Source: Ooceraea biroi (taxonomy: Eukaryota > Arthropoda > Insecta > Hymenoptera > Formicidae). Taken from it: 64,000 bases of DNA. Shown here one piece after another: positions 36,399-50,276 of the stretch (position 1 is its first letter; every line of letters starts with the position of its first letter). The stretch is from assembly GCF_003672135.1 (NCBI RefSeq), contig NC_039509.1:17181495-17245494 (forward strand). Direction: 5' to 3'. Made by a program: the position numbers and the translations under genes. The notes beneath the pieces were generated by a model. The model did not search any database, was not told the DNA's origin, and was given only the letters and a program-made list of their open reading frames with translations.

Positions 36399-39300
36399 TT
36401 ACTCTCCTAAAAGCTCTTCAATTCCATCGTCCTTATCGGAGCTGTCCTGCCGTTGCACTTTCATTTTATATCCTAATGCCTCGAGCAGAGTTACATTAAA
36501 GTAGTAACTTAAATTAATTCCTGGTACTAGGCGTTTCAATTCTTCAACGGTAGCCCAGGCTTTCTCGGTGTCTCCTATATTAGCGTAATGTTGCGCGATC
36601 GTTGCGAACAGGTCGCCGCGACGCACCGATTGCTCCAGGTTAGGCCCCTGGGAGTCCAGCAAGTGACGAACCTGCTGCATTGCCGTCTCCGTTTCGCCTC
36701 TGTCGAACAATCTGTTCAATGAAAAAAAGTCGCTTAGAAGAGAAATGAAATTTTCATATTGTGTTATACACGATATCAAACCGATAAACGCACGAATAAA
36801 ATATGAGAACCTTCGTCATAATTTTTCTTTCATGTTCCTGATTGCAATAGTGTTGATCGCAAGTTAAGACCAATCTTGGATTTACCTTTTAATATCCAGG
36901 TAACGTTTAATCACCGATATCCTGTTGTTCACGAGGTCCACTGCTCGTTTGTGAACATCCGGATCCCGCGGTGTCACCACCTTGGTCAGACACCTGCTCG
37001 CTTGATTCAGCGCGTCTAGTGCCTTATCGTAATTTTGAAACTCGTCGATCTCCACTTGCGCGCACGCCACGTAAAAGTTCGCCAGCAAATCCATCGCCTT
37101 GCCCTTCGAGTAGAAGCTAATGATGTTTTTCAACACTTCCGGCTGATTCTGCCAGTCTAGAGATTGCAGATAATTGCCCGCCATGATGTAGATCTCGCGG
37201 TTCCTCGAGACTTGCGCGAAGAAGCAGATCTTCTCGGTGTCTCCAGACTTGAGTAATGCCTTCATGGCGCGCAGCTTGTTACCGGCTTGCGTGAACTTCT
37301 TGGTCGCGAGATGGTAGTTGCCCTGATCGAAGGCAATCTCCGCGATCCTCTCCAGTGTGGAGATCCTCAAGTGCTCCTGTTCCGCGTCGTCATTGCTACC
37401 TTTCTCGATCGTCAGCTTCTCTGCAAGTTCCTCTGTCAACGCGACGTTGTGCTGCTGAATCAGCTCTAAAGTCGCCGTGTAGTTTCTGCCGGTCGCGAGC
37501 AAATCCACTGCTTTGTCGATCTGATCGTTCTGCATAAAATAGTCGGCGCATTTGCGTATCAACGCTGGATCAGAATCCGCGTTTACATCCATGATAATCA
37601 ATTGTAACGCGCTGTACTGTCGCGTCTTGAACGCAACATCTAAAGCCTTGTGCAAAAGACCAGCCTTATGATAGAGCAGCACCGCACGATCCGGCTGATC
37701 GTTATCTTCATAGAATTTCGCGACCTCTATTTGAGAGTGCCGTGGCGCTAATATGGCCAGTGGCCAGAGCTCTTCCAACATATCATGCTCCTGTGAATAA
37801 TCAATCGTATAAAACATGAGACTAGAATGAAGCAAGTACCTCTTGACAATTAGAGCCTCACCTTGCACAGCCGAATCGCGTTGGTGTAAGCTTTAGCCAC
37901 TGTGTAGAAGTGGATCGCCTGCGGAACATTGTTCTTTGACTCGTAATGCGCAGCAAGGTGATATGCAGACGCAGCGTGACTCGTTCTAGTTACCAATTCG
38001 CACACTTCGTCCTCCCTACCGAAGTAACAAAGCAATCTCGTCATTGATAGGGCGTCCTTCGCCTGCTCGTACAGATGCAAAGCAGTCTCCATATCGCCAG
38101 TTGATTCGGTGTACTGGGCGTGCCAATTTTTAATTTCCCTATTTGCAATTGGCAATGATGTCATGTAAATGGTCATCTTCTAATGGATCAACATCTGATT
38201 AACGTTGTTAAATAGTGTCAAACAAACTTACAGGTCTTCGGTGTTGTTGAGGTACGCGAGAAGTTCCCGGGGCCTCGTCAGTAGCATTCTGGGTACCTCA
38301 AACCGATGACAGTCGGCTTTGGTGTACATATCGATAGCCTCCGCCACTTTATCTTGTTGCTCTAGTGCGCGAGCGTAATTGTAGTGACTCGTCTTTTCGC
38401 GAATCTTGTTCTCGTTGCTCGCTAATTCGATTGCCTCTTTGAATTTATTTCGCGCCTCAAATAGCCGGCCTAGCAGATCTAGACGCTTCGCTTCTCGAAA
38501 CAGACGTTCTGCGTCGGCCTAAAAGATCACGTATTGAAAGTATCGACTGAAAATATATTTAAATATATATTTATGTATTTAGCGAGTGAAAACTTACATG
38601 AAGATTAAGCTCAACCGCCAGAATTCCCACTTGTGCCTCCAGACTCAAACTATCGTCTTGCATCGCTTCGCGTAGAGCTCGTGCAGCACTAGCTTGTTTC
38701 ATGTGACCCAAACAAAGAAGGGCCATGTTTAATTGCTTCGTCTTCACGCACATTTTCGCCAAGCTCTTCCAAACAGCCTCGTTCTTTATAGATTTGATAG
38801 CTTTAAATGCCTCGTCCATATTCGCCACGCTGATGTAGTAACTAAAGTCCATCACTGCCTTCTTCGTGATGGAATCGCAATCTCCCAGTTCCTCAAAGTC
38901 TCTCATTAACAACCACGTGATCTTGCTGGTTTTGTCCAAACTCTTCTCGGAATTCAGAATAACGATGTGCGGCGACTGCACACCTAGCAATCGACAATTC
39001 TCATCGGCGATCGGCTTCACGTCCTGCACGACGATACCATGATCCGTCGTCGCAAATAGCGATGCCAGCACCACAGAAGCTTGTACTGCCTGCAAAAGTG
39101 CAAAGTATTATCAACATTTTTGTAAAACGTAGTTTGGAATTGAGTTTGCAGTTACCTGATTGTTATTAAAGCTCTTAGAATCACGGTTTTCCAGTCGTTG
39201 AGCTCGGCATACTAGCAACCTAGGGTCCTCCAGATCCCAGCAATGTGCCGTGACCAATCTACCCCTGCATTGCGCAGCTCTAGGAGAAGCAAGCAAATTG

Positions 39301-41872
39301 AAGCACGTGCATATTCTCAACACAATGTAATATTCGTTTAGTTCTTTTACTCACAAAACGGAGTCGTCATCAATAACATCGTCCGACTCGCCGAAATCAA
39401 ATTCGTAAATCTGATCGCTCTCGATGTCCCAGACGTACAGAACCGAACTGGGCATCAGGTTCGCCATGGCGACCGTGATCGAGACGCAACGGCAATCCGA
39501 ATTGCATCTGGCTTCGATGATCTCGGCAAAGTCACTGATCGCTTCGTATGCCGCCATCGCTCGAGTATGCAGCTTAGCCTCGCGCTTACCCAGGTCCCAG
39601 ATCTTCAGAATGCCATTCAACGACGCTACAGTCAGATATTGTCCTACATAAACAAATACAAGAATAAAATTAATGAATAATGTGGACGCTTTCACGTTAG
39701 AATCTTAAATCAGAAACGATATCTTGCTTTCTTTCTTTTTTTTACTCAACAGTTATTTTACCTGTTAGCTCCATAGTGATGGGTTCACCCTCTTCCGGCA
39801 GGCTGGGAAGCGCCTGAATAACGGAGCCTTCTATGGAACGCAACTGTATGTTCATTGGAGTCAACACGATCAAGGTGTGTTCATAGATGAGCATCTTTTC
39901 CGTATCACAGCTAAAGGTTGCCGATATAGTCGCATTGAGATTGGCGCTTCGGTTGATACGGTGAACGACAATCTGTCTGCCCGAAGAAACGGCGACATAC
40001 TCTTTACTGACGGCAATCACCTGTACCTGGATCTCCGTCTTCAACGTGTACGTCTGCCCGTCCGCTTCGAGCAGAATCTGCGTCGGAGTGAGCTGACTCG
40101 CGCAAACACCGTCGTTGTATACAGCGCACATCGGCTGCTGATGCAAGATGAACACGTTGGTGATGCAATTGACTGCCAGAAGGGAGTTCCGCGATAAACT
40201 GCTACCCCACGTCAACTGCTTCACCGTGCCGTGAATCGTGCAGGACTCGGGAACGCTCGGCCAGGCATTCTCGTCGCACTCGGACACCGATTTTCGCTTC
40301 CACAGATAAATCGTTCCCAGATTGGTACCGGCTGCCAAAGTATCTGAAAAAAATGCGAGATGCTATCTGATGCGCTATTTTCATTCACCTTATTGAAGCA
40401 ACGGCGATAACTTTTGCATTCTATTAATCTCAGATGAAACTTGAAACTTTGTGTAACTAAAAATTTTACCATTACTCTTGCAGAACGCCAAGCTGGTGCA
40501 CATTTCTTGAGGAGTGGCGATGTTCCCGTTCGACGAATCTGGAGGTGAGAGAACGTATGAGTCACCCGTGTGAAGATCCCAACATCGTACAGTGAGTTCT
40601 CCCGTAAGTATCGCTAAAGTATTTCCGCTGACCCAACACAGGGCGAGATTGGTGAGACGCGACGTGTCGCTTCTACCACTTAATTTCACCTGAAATAAAA
40701 TAATATGACATTACATTACATTAATATTTATGCTAATTCCGTTTTAATTGGATAAAAACTCTACATTTTGTAAATAAAACTCGATAGGTAATCGATACCT
40801 TCGTCAATTCTGTGAGCTCTCCATTAATTGGATCCGCTTGGAAGTGCCCGATGTTTAATCCTTCTGTCATAATGACGATGGAATCCCTAGTCTGATGATG
40901 CAGAAGAAAGCTCAGCGCCATACCGTCAGTATTGAGTACCTCTTTGCACTGTCCCTGGGCGTCGACAAAATATATGGTGCCACTTGTGGTACCGATGTAA
41001 AATGCATGGTTGTCTCGTTGAGTTGGGACTGTCGTTGGTGCGGCTGTTCTCGGACGCCAAGAACTGAACAAGTCCAGAGCTCTTTCATCGCCAGCCACTG
41101 CTGCCTTTGCTAGACCACTGCGGAAGATGAATCAAGTGATCAAAACCAAAAAGATTAAAAATGCTTTAATTATCTACGTATAAATCTTACTTTTTTTTCT
41201 TAATTCAATAATTATAGTATTACTAATATCAACTTTATTTATTCTAACATGTTAATACTATACATTGTATACCTAATGTCAACAACTGGTTTCGGAGGAG
41301 CTGTTTTAAATGCAATTTGTGTAAAGGATTCTTTCAGCTCATGATGGAACGTCATGAGAAGTTGTCCTCTAGAGTCGATTTTCCAGCCAACTATGGATCC
41401 ACCAGCATCCGCGGAGACTAAGCGGCCACCATGCTGGCTCCATTGTAAAATTGTGATAGGATCCCGATGAGGAGTCACTATTACATTGAACTCTTGGGAT
41501 CCAGTGTCGCCAGGCCATACCTAATGATCATTTCGTGTTCCTCATTATCTTGCGACAACTAGAGCGATTCTTTTCTTCATGTAATTTATGTTGTAGGATA
41601 ATACTAACGCGTAACTCTCCGCTTTCCCATCCTGCTGCCAACCATGTCCTCTCCGGATGCCATGCGAGCGTGGTAACTTGTGCTACAGCATGTCCCGGCG
41701 ACTCGACGTCCTGCACAGGTTCACCTTGATCATCGTAGATGATTACGAAGCCACCCTTGTCTTGAGAATACGCAGCGACAGCTAGCAACGGATAATTATT
41801 GTGCCACGTTGCAAAGGTGCTTATAGAAGCAGTCTCTGGATTTTGCACTCGTATATCAAAGTATAAGGTCAT
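36399..41872 (-). CDS. IFT140: IFT140 (rempA), IFT-A complex subunit
   Basis: Twelve exons: 41872-41609, 41520-41273, 41117-40799, 40689-40470, 40343-39762, 39643-39355, 39289-39156, 39089-38598, 38518-38233, 38138-37862, 37790-36886, 36711-36399; total 1442 residues (human 1462). The start MTLYFDIRVQNPE and TLAWHPERTWLAAGWESGEL match the first WD repeats of IFT140; two beta-propellers fill about residues 1-700. The rest is TPR-like, with strongly conserved blocks NYHLATKKFTQAGNKLRAM, LLKSGDTEKICFFA, EIYIMAGNYLQSLDW and CAQVEIDEFQNYDKAL. IFT140 is part of IFT-A, which drives retrograde transport and carries membrane proteins into cilia; in insects it acts in sensory neurons. The C-terminus is acidic (DKDDGIEELLGE). 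Exon 10's acceptor is placed at 38139 to avoid an in-frame stop upstream. Confidence 0.97.
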
Positions 41873-42584
41873 TGTCAGCTGATCACATTACAGTAGACAA
41901 GATTAGACAGCAATTCTTACACATTTATTAAAATGTTATTAAACTTTTTGACATTTAAATCTTTCTAATGACAGCAATCGATCACTTTCTAACGAGTGGA
42001 CAATTGTTTATGAACCGTTATGAACGCCATAGTTGTCATGGAGACCACACTGACACAGTATGTATGTGTATAGTAATGCAGCTCCAGAGTGGAGTGAAAG
42101 TCCACATCGGATTTTTTTATAACTACCTGAGAGGAAGTGAATTCCTTCTCTATTTTTTAATTGAAGAGAAAAAAAATATAAAACCAGCTATGGAAACTGA
42201 GAACAATCAATTTCGACAATTTATTCCAGCGTCTGTATCATTGCAATTAGTTTAACACGTGGCGCCTACAGAATGGCAACCCCAGTTGCAGCTTACCTAT
42301 CTCGAAATAGCTCCAAAAAGTTCTGCCTTCACTTCCTTCGCTCGAAAAGTGAGGAAATAGTATACTCAACGGCAAGTCAGACGCAGCTATATTTCTAAGT
42401 AGCGCGACTAAATGATGAATAACAGAAAAAACTTTTTTTTATTTAGATAGTGCAACTTAACTGCGAATTAGATGTATTTTTTATTTGTATGCAGCACTAC
42501 TCACACAAAAGTGGATGATCTTCAAGTATGATAATATCTACTATAAAATCACGATAATCGAAGAAAATAAAATGTACTTTACAG
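41873..42584. other. Spacer between IFT140 promoter and DUF4485 gene 3' end
   Basis: About 700 bp, AT-rich, containing the IFT140 5' UTR and promoter and the 3' UTR of the upstream same-strand gene. An 84-codon plus-strand open frame here lacks any recognisable feature. Confidence 0.45.
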
Positions 42585-44098
42585 TCACGCGATTTTTGAA
42601 TTTGGCCCATCCTTCTTCAAATGATACAATTCAGATTCAAGTGTAGCTATTTTCTGAAAATGTCGCATATTGAACATTATAAACATTAATCATTTGTATA
42701 TAATACTGACAATCAAAGAATAATTGCATATTGTTTTACTTATGTTAGAGAGAAAATTCTTAATACGTAATTGAATTATCACATTACATTTTGCTTGTTT
42801 GCTATAATTGTTGAATAAAATTTCACTGAAGATAGACAATAGTCTCACCCTATGGTGACGAGATACAACAAATAAAATATACCGTTAAATATTCTCGTTG
42901 TTGCTTTTCGATCGCCGCATCAGCGGCCGCTAGGAGTGCCTTGTACTTTTCTTCCAAAGATTTTACCAAACTGTGCATCTCGTTTTGCTTCTCCGAACAT
43001 AAAGATAAGCACAGTTCACTCGTCTGCCCTTGAAATTGTAACTGCAGAATCTTGACCTCGAGATTTTTATTCTGTAACATCACATATGCACACCGGAAGC
43101 TTCAGTTAAACAGAAATCGAGTTAAACGGACTACAAACTCCTCGATAGAAATTTCGAGAGAAAAAAAGAAGGAAAAGATAATAACAAATAAATTCTTTAA
43201 TTTGTAACGTACTCTGATAATCCGCTGCAATTTCTTCTCATAAAAGTGTTCTATAATGTTGTTCAGTTTCTTCAGTTTCGCGATAGTTCTCTTGAGCGCT
43301 CTAACTTTGCACGTGAGGCTTTGACTTTGCGCCTGAGCTTTCAGCTGCATGACACGATTTCGTAATCGAAACGCTTCGTTGTCGGTCGTCTTTTCTTGAT
43401 TTTTCATTAACTCCTGCCTCAATCGCTCGTTCTGGAGCTGAAGATTCTCAAGCGCGCGAGTCAGTACGTCGATACGGTGTTCGCAAAGCTTTAAATCGCT
43501 CCTTTGCAACGTGTCGTCATCATGACGCTGTATGTACACGCTCGTACTCGATTCAGAATTGTAAATTTCGTTTTGCAGATTATTTCTTCGCTCCGAGCTC
43601 TCAATTGGCGTCAGGCAGGTCGGACGTCTACTACAGTCGGACAATTCGCTTAAAGATGAGCTGGTACAGACCTGAAAAAAATCCATAGTGATATAAAAGA
43701 GAAAATGTCTTATAAAATAACAATCGAAGTGTCAAATTGAATTGAATATATTAAAATGTTTAATTATCTCTTACGCAATTTAAGAAAAAGCAGAAACAAG
43801 GAAGTACCGCGTGACAGGATGATGATAGCGGCATCAGCAGATCATTCGGTGGTTGAGTCTTGAATATTCCCCCGAGTGTGCCCGCTTTTAATTGTCGAGC
43901 CAGCTCGAACAGGTATCTATTTCTCAAGTTACGCTGCGAGATAGTAGAGTTTAGCTTATCGAGCCAGATCTTGCACAAATACGCTTCCTCTGCAGATCTC
44001 AAGCTCAGCACGTGAGGCCTGACGTGCACTAAAATCTGTTTAAAGTCTTCGTCCAGCTTCAGCGCCTCTTGCTCGTCGCGTTCCTTCACTTTTGGCAT
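42585..44098 (-). CDS. DUF4485 coiled-coil protein (CEP112-like)
   Basis: Exons 44098-43808, 43671-43213, 43071-42883 and 42653-42585 give 335 residues. The N-terminal ~90 residues look like a DUF4485 domain: LDEDFKQILVHVRPHVLSLR, AYLCKIWLDKLN and RNRYLFELARQLKAGTLGG. That domain is best known from the centrosomal protein CEP112. A Ser-rich linker (residues ~100-150) leads into coiled coil with heptad-like Leu/Gln/Arg content (VLTRALENLQLQNERLRQEL, CKVRALKRTIAKLKK, SLVKSLEEKYKALLAA), ending KKDGPNSKIA. It is far shorter than human CEP112, so it may be a separate DUF4485 family member. It lies upstream of IFT140 on the same strand, which weakly fits a centriole or cilium role. Function is not established by sequence. 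Confidence 0.8.
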
Positions 44099-44863
44099 GA
44101 TAGTGCAAACTGACAACTCGTCAAAGATAGAGTCATATGGTTCTGACAAATTCAACGAGAAATTGAATAAACATACGTGACACAAAACTCAAAAATATAA
44201 ACATATGAAAAATATAAATATACGCACATACACACATGCTTACATGTAATACATGTTTAACGTGCTGTTATGGATAGATTTAGTACGAAATGAATAAGAA
44301 GCATACGTATTTAATAACATTTTTGCATTTCTTCTAATTATTTTGTTTTACATTTATCCTACTAATTTTTCATACTCTGTACATCATAATGAAATTTATA
44401 ATAAATATACCACTTTTACATTTACGAATACGAATATTATAAATATACATATATATCTATGTAATATAATGTAGTCTAGTACTAAAAAATGAAGGAAGAA
44501 ACACGTTGTATGTACAAAATACAGAGTACATCACATTGAAGTCAATAGAATCATAAATTCGCGTTCGTTATCTATTCTATAAAACACAAGGGTATGAAAA
44601 ATATTTATACTTATGGGTAATGTGTACGCTATGAATGTGTGTATGTGTATACCTTGTTATCAATAATGTTCTCTAATAAGTGCATTTAAATTACGCATTG
44701 CGTGCCTATTTACAAAGAAAAGACTGTAATACGTAATGTTGATATCAGTTATACGACTTATTAACTTTTATATATTATCTCTTACAACATACGTCTTTTT
44801 CTTATTTCAAATCTAACAATTTTCGTTTGACCGATCTACATCAATCTAAAAAAGGAGATTATT

Positions 44864-44912
<49 letters not shown>

Positions 44913-45345
44913 GCAAATTTGTATAAATTGTACACTGAAAACAAAGATAAGCGATTAAATCGTTCTCTAATCGTTAATTTTCTGTTAATTTAACTGCAGT
45001 TATCCTCTCATAGTCAAGTATCACAGAGCATCTCAAGTATCGACAAAAAGAGTTTCTTGCTCTCTCTTCTTTTTCGTATCGAATATTAAAATAACGGCTC
45101 CTTTTTCTTACGAAACTATACCTCATTCTTTATTTTTTGCAACGATACTTCTTTAAGAATAGCGATGTACCATTTGACATTTTATATGCAGCGATTTACT
45201 ACATACAAAAATAATTTCTCCCTACATTCGAGGAATAATCATTCGTTGCAACGAGAGATCTGATGGAGTTCCCGCGATTGTTTTCCCTTAAATCGTGGAC
45301 CACGCATTCGAAATCGATCGCCGGCTCCTCCAAGCAGAAAAAGCA
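44099..45345. other. AT-rich spacer with CT microsatellite
   Basis: About 1.25 kb of AT-rich sequence upstream of the DUF4485 gene and downstream of hexosaminidase D. Apart from the CT run listed separately I see no gene or element. Confidence 0.5.
44867..44912. repeat. (TC)n microsatellite
   Basis: An almost pure TC dinucleotide run of about 46 bases with one TTTC interruption. Confidence 0.95.
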
Positions 45346-48129
45346 TTACACGCGGTTGTTTATCTTCAACTGATTCTCCGTGGTTTGCTTCAGCTCCATT
45401 AACTTTGCCTTCACAGGGTGAATATTGGTACCTATCCACTCCTCGATCATCGATGAGAAGAAAATTGCTTCCATTTGAACTCGCAGATAGTTCTCCAGTG
45501 AAGATAACTCCAATAATAGGCTGAAAAATGTATGTGATACTACAATGTCAATATAAATTCACAAAATACACAATAATGCATATAGATATACGTCGAGATA
45601 CACTCACTCTGTAAAAATAGGTATCAAGTTCTCCAGCTGCATGGGATTTGTATAATTGTTTGCCACTTGCCATGGATTCATCCACGTCATGATTCTATCA
45701 AAGACAATTATTCGGTGAATATAATTAACTCACTAAAAATATTAACTTTGTAAAATTTCAAGAATCCCTCGTATTTATAATTATTTTTTAACATTTTAGA
45801 TTAACTGGAGATACAACTAAAAGCTGTGTTGAAAAGAAAAGAGTAACGAGTTACGAGTGTACTAAATTCTTTCTGCACTTACTGATCGCTGGCAACGATA
45901 TTGTGAAACTTTGCCTTGAAGTTGAGGAACCACTCCATACCCACAGCCACTTGCCACCCAGGGAAGAGCAGGTTGCTGGGTATCGAAATTGGCCTAAGTT
46001 GCGGCGTGATGTGCAACGGATGATCAATGTATCCCAAGCTCTTTGCAACCTGAGTGTGCGTCTGTTCAGAGTAGCCGTGGAGCCAGACCTTCAGGCATAG
46101 AGCCAGTGACGGTATTGCCGTGGGCAGCAGTTCACATATCGTGGCATAATGATCGTATCTACAATCATGGTCACTCAGTAACAGCATCATTCCTGAACGT
46201 TTTACAACGATCTCCCGTATCTCCCTTACCTGGACCAGCCGGTGAACGCTGTACCCCGAAATTCGTGTACCTTACTCACGTGAACCCCTAGCTCCTCCAA
46301 CCACTTCTCGTGATTGCTGATGTGATGGCGAATTATAGGTATGTGTTGCGTGGAGCCAGTGGCGCCTTTGAATGCCGTTGCCGCCCATATATTCGGGAAG
46401 ACCGCGCTGTACTTGTCCCACATTCCTAGCAAACGGTTTAACGTGTAACGATTTGGCAAGTATTTCGGAATACATTTTTTAAGATCGCTTAAGTTGACGT
46501 TAAAGAAAAACAGAGAGGGGCAGACAGATACCACCGGGCAATGCGAAATTGTCCCTGGAATTGTAGTGCCATACCATGGGCTCGACGTATTTGCCGATGT
46601 AATGTTCTGTAAAACGAAAGAGATCGGCTGTATCAAGAGATCTGCGCGATCAGGTGACGCGAACAAATTATCGAGATACCGTTCAAAACCTGTAAGTCTA
46701 TCGATCGCAACATGTCGTCCCAAATGATGATCTTCAAGTACGGATAGGTCTCCTGAATGTACTGGGCTATCGCCAGAATGTGTTCCAGATACAGGGAAGA
46801 TTTGCCATATTTACTGGCCGCGGCACGTTTGGTGCAGACCGAGCATAGGCCCAAGTGCCACACTTCGTCACAGCCTATATGTAGATACTGTATGTCAGGA
46901 TGAAAACTGACAATCTGACGTATCAAGGACTTCACCAGTGGGAGAGTCCTTGGATTCGACGGGCAGATAGAACTTGGGAAAGATTCCACCTCGCGCAGCG
47001 ATCTCCATTCGTCGTGCTTCAGGACAAACTGGAAATTTACACGTAATATTTTTACTAGCAAAGTGCAATGAAAAGACAGAAGCAGCAAAAGATATTGAAA
47101 TCTTCTCGAGCATCACCTCAAGCACAAAGAAGATATAATTACAAGCATAATCACAAGTTTTACACAATAAGTCAAAAACGCGAATGTGATGTATCTCTTA
47201 TTCTTGTACCTCCATGTGACCGAAAGTTTGTACCAGTGGGACGACTGCCAGGCCACAATCACCTGCTATCTGCAGGATATATCTAGCCTCCTGGACCGTG
47301 TATCCGCTTGCCAGGCTGCTCGGTCCATTGCTTCCGATAGGTGTGAGCTCTCGGTTGTACGGAAACGTATCCTCCCATTCCAACAGCAATCCAGTCGCTC
47401 CCCATGTTCGCAACAGCGGGAAGAGCTGTAAATGTTCTATTGGATCATGAGAATCAAAGTAAGTATAAACAAAAAAGACAAAAGTCGTCGTTGAAGACAA
47501 CCTTTATCTGGCGATCATCAGTCGATACTAAATACCTTAATATAATTCAATCTGACATCGACAAGTGATCTCAAAGAAGGAATTACAACGCGAGATGCTT
47601 GTGCGCTTTCACAAAATTCATTTCAAGTAACATAAAAAAATGAATAAACAAGAAATTTCTATTAATATTGTGAATCAACCGATACGAGTTTTAGAAATTA
47701 ACTCTAATCTGCTGGCACAGTCCCTCTCAAGATACGAGTAATCATCAGAGGGTATCTGTACCACTTCAAAGTGTACAATATTATTAAACAAGAAAAGATT
47801 GATCACACAGCATCTCTTTGAATAACGAAATAATGCTGCGTATAAATAATGCTTCTTGTATGTAAACAGCGCTCAAAAGAGCAAACGACGCAGGCTTCAG
47901 TGCTCAAAACGAAGGGGCAAGGCTAGGAAGCGTCTGTGAACAACCCTTTCGTGTACCTTTTCGAAGTAACAGGTCCGCGGGGGTGCGCCCTTCAAGTCAA
48001 GATGAACCAGCCTGGAAAAGAAGGAACGGTTCTCCGTGTCACGACATTGCGTTCGTCAAGAGATACGCGGGAATTTCCGTCTGTCAATCGGCTACCTTAC
48101 CTGTGCGAGCCCAACGTCAAGGAGTCCAT
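45346..48129 (-). CDS. HEXD: Hexosaminidase D (GH20-type)
   Basis: Nine exons: 48129-48101, 48011-47957, 47425-47210, 47028-46680, 46606-46532, 46425-46230, 46158-45883, 45694-45608, 45520-45346; total 485 residues (human ~486). The 29-base first exon encodes MDSLTLGSHR and joins to LVHLDLKGAPP, the typical HEXD start. Next come LFPLLRTWGATGLLLEWEDT, VVPLVQTFGHME and the GH20 catalytic Asp-Glu pair in LHIGCDEVWHLG (about D154/E155), then IIIWDDMLR, AATAFKGATG and GTAFTGWSRYDHYA. There is no signal peptide, matching the nucleocytoplasmic location of mammalian HEXD. The family prefers N-acetylgalactosaminides; the physiological substrate is unsettled. Confidence 0.96.
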
Positions 48130-50276
48130 CTTTCCTCCCGTTCCATTCAGCGGCGTGACATTGGTTGAAGCGAGACCGACAACTTTTGGCGCGAACAGGC
48201 AGATTCGCGAACTGCGTGTATACCCCACTCGCGATCGTCAGACGCAACGATTGCGCAATCGAGAAACGATTACTTTATTTACTTGGTTTTATTTATTCAT
48301 CACAGGTTTCGCGTTTTATTATTATTATTATTACTTTATTTATATTTATTATTGTATTATATTAACCTTTTATTATTATTATTTTTATACACTTTGATCG
48401 TAATTATCGAGAAACAATTGCTTTATTCCAAGTGGTTTTATTTATTCATATCACATGGTGTCGCATTTTATTATTATTATTACTTTATTATTTTATTATT
48501 ATTAATATTAATTATTGTTACACACTTTGAAAATCTCTGCAATTACATATGATTTTCTTTTCTCAATAATTCTTCAGCTAGATTAATTTATTGTTCAAAG
48601 ATTGTCAGAGTGTTCGTTATCTTCTTCAGCGACTTGCCTCGCGAAGGAATGTCAACACAAATCTCTCGATGAAATATAATATTTATTTTTTATAAGTATA
48701 TATGTATACTTCAGCCTTATATAAAACGTTACAACTGCACGTGTAGTAGTATCATCTCCCAACGTACATAGCATTGGTCGTGTGGATAGTGTGTCACAAC
48801 GGACCTATTCCGAAACTCGGTGCGAGTGGATCGATGTGGATCAACATGGATCGACATGGATCAGGATGACCGATCGATCAGAGCTAGGAGCGATCGGAGC
48901 GACCGGAAAAACGCCGAAGGGATGAACTCTGACGCGCAGTGTGCTTGCTCGATGAACACAATGTGGAAACCAAGGAGCACAGAGTAAAATAATACGCAGT
49001 TTTCTAGGCCACACTGTACACCGTGTACGAAAAGTTTACCTGCCTCGATATAAGAGTATACCTGTTACTTATACGATATGTAATCGTATTAAACTCACTT
49101 CGCACGATGTGTAATTCACGAACGACAACAACAACCGGGACAGGGCCGCCGAGTTTGTAATCTCTCACGCTGCGTGATATAGGAGTGCAGTGGAGAATAC
49201 AAAAAGAAGATTAGAGAGAGATTTACAAATAAAAAGACAAATCAAACTGATAAAATAAAGGAAAACTGCCATTACTATTAAATGACTCATTATACTCTGT
49301 ACTCATCAGTGAAAACCTGTGTTAATTAAAACGGTTGGGCCCAGAATGCGAATTCTGGCGTCGCGCTTCCGAGTATTTGGCACTTTGGTTGCGACACGTA
49401 CGTACCACGGGTAAATTTAATTAAAAGTCCGACAAAAAGATATCTGTGAAAACTAAGAGACAGAACGGGCAACCAGAGCGACAGTTTTTTTTTTGTCGAA
49501 CAGCGATTTTTATTATACAAAGTCCAGCGAAAGAGTTCGCCTCGCATCAGACAATGTTCTCATATTCGCTGTAAACACGTTACTTCGTCTGTACAAAATT
49601 GAGTCGCCTAGGGGATGGCCCCGTTATCATCATTAACAAGTACACGCGAGAAAGCGTCAGGTCGTCGCATAGCGAATCCTGCGGTAAAACTTTAATTGTT
49701 TTCCCCTTAATGTCAAGGGTCTTCCTTTTACTCGATTTTTCGATACGTTTTTGTTCGATCACACCTCATAATTATGAAAGCATTTCAAGTAATCAGTGAA
49801 CATCGTTAGAAAATCCGACGTCTGACACGACAATACCGGACGTGTATTACGAGCATGCTGGAATTACATGGTTGCATGGTTTCAATGATCGGAAGCATCG
49901 ACACTCCGCTGATACGTGCAGAAAATAAAAAAAAACGAAGTAAACGCGGAGGCGCATCCCCGGCGTATATCGTGTATACGAGTGTCAAGGGCAGGAGTAT
50001 AACAATAGTCAGCGATATACAAAAATTGCGATCGGTTGATTTAAAAAAATTGAGCTAATCTTAACATCTACGCTTACGTTACGTTCGGGACACACATAGA
50101 CACGTCGACTGGGGCAGTCCTTCGACACGTACCCTGTCGAGCATAAAAGGCGCCAGCGGAAACCAAAAAGCGACGGCGACAATAATTTATTTCCGGCAAA
50201 CGTAAAGCGTCACCGACGTCTAGCTTCAGCAGCATTTCTTTAAATTCATTGTTTTAAATAAATTAATATATATGAC
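48130..50276. other. Spacer upstream of HEXD, with local tandem duplication
   Basis: About 2.1 kb between HEXD (promoter side) and the 3' end of nonstop. It holds the duplicated TTA-rich block at 48261-48530 and a GGATC/ATCGA-rich patch near 48829-48905. No gene recognised. Confidence 0.5.
48261..48530. repeat. Diverged tandem duplication of a TTA-rich block
   Basis: Two neighbouring blocks, each opening GAGAAAC(G/A)ATT and running through TGGTTTTATTTATTCAT, a CGCRTTTTATTATTATTATTACTTTATT-like segment (split here as CGC plus TTA repeats), and closing ACACTTTGA. Starts are at 48261 and 48409. The second copy is shorter in its TTA run. Confidence 0.8.

Noticed and set aside
48829..48905. Repeated GGATC / ATCGA words that look like a tandem array
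   Set aside because: Spacing is irregular and copies are only 8-16 bases; no clear unit could be defined.
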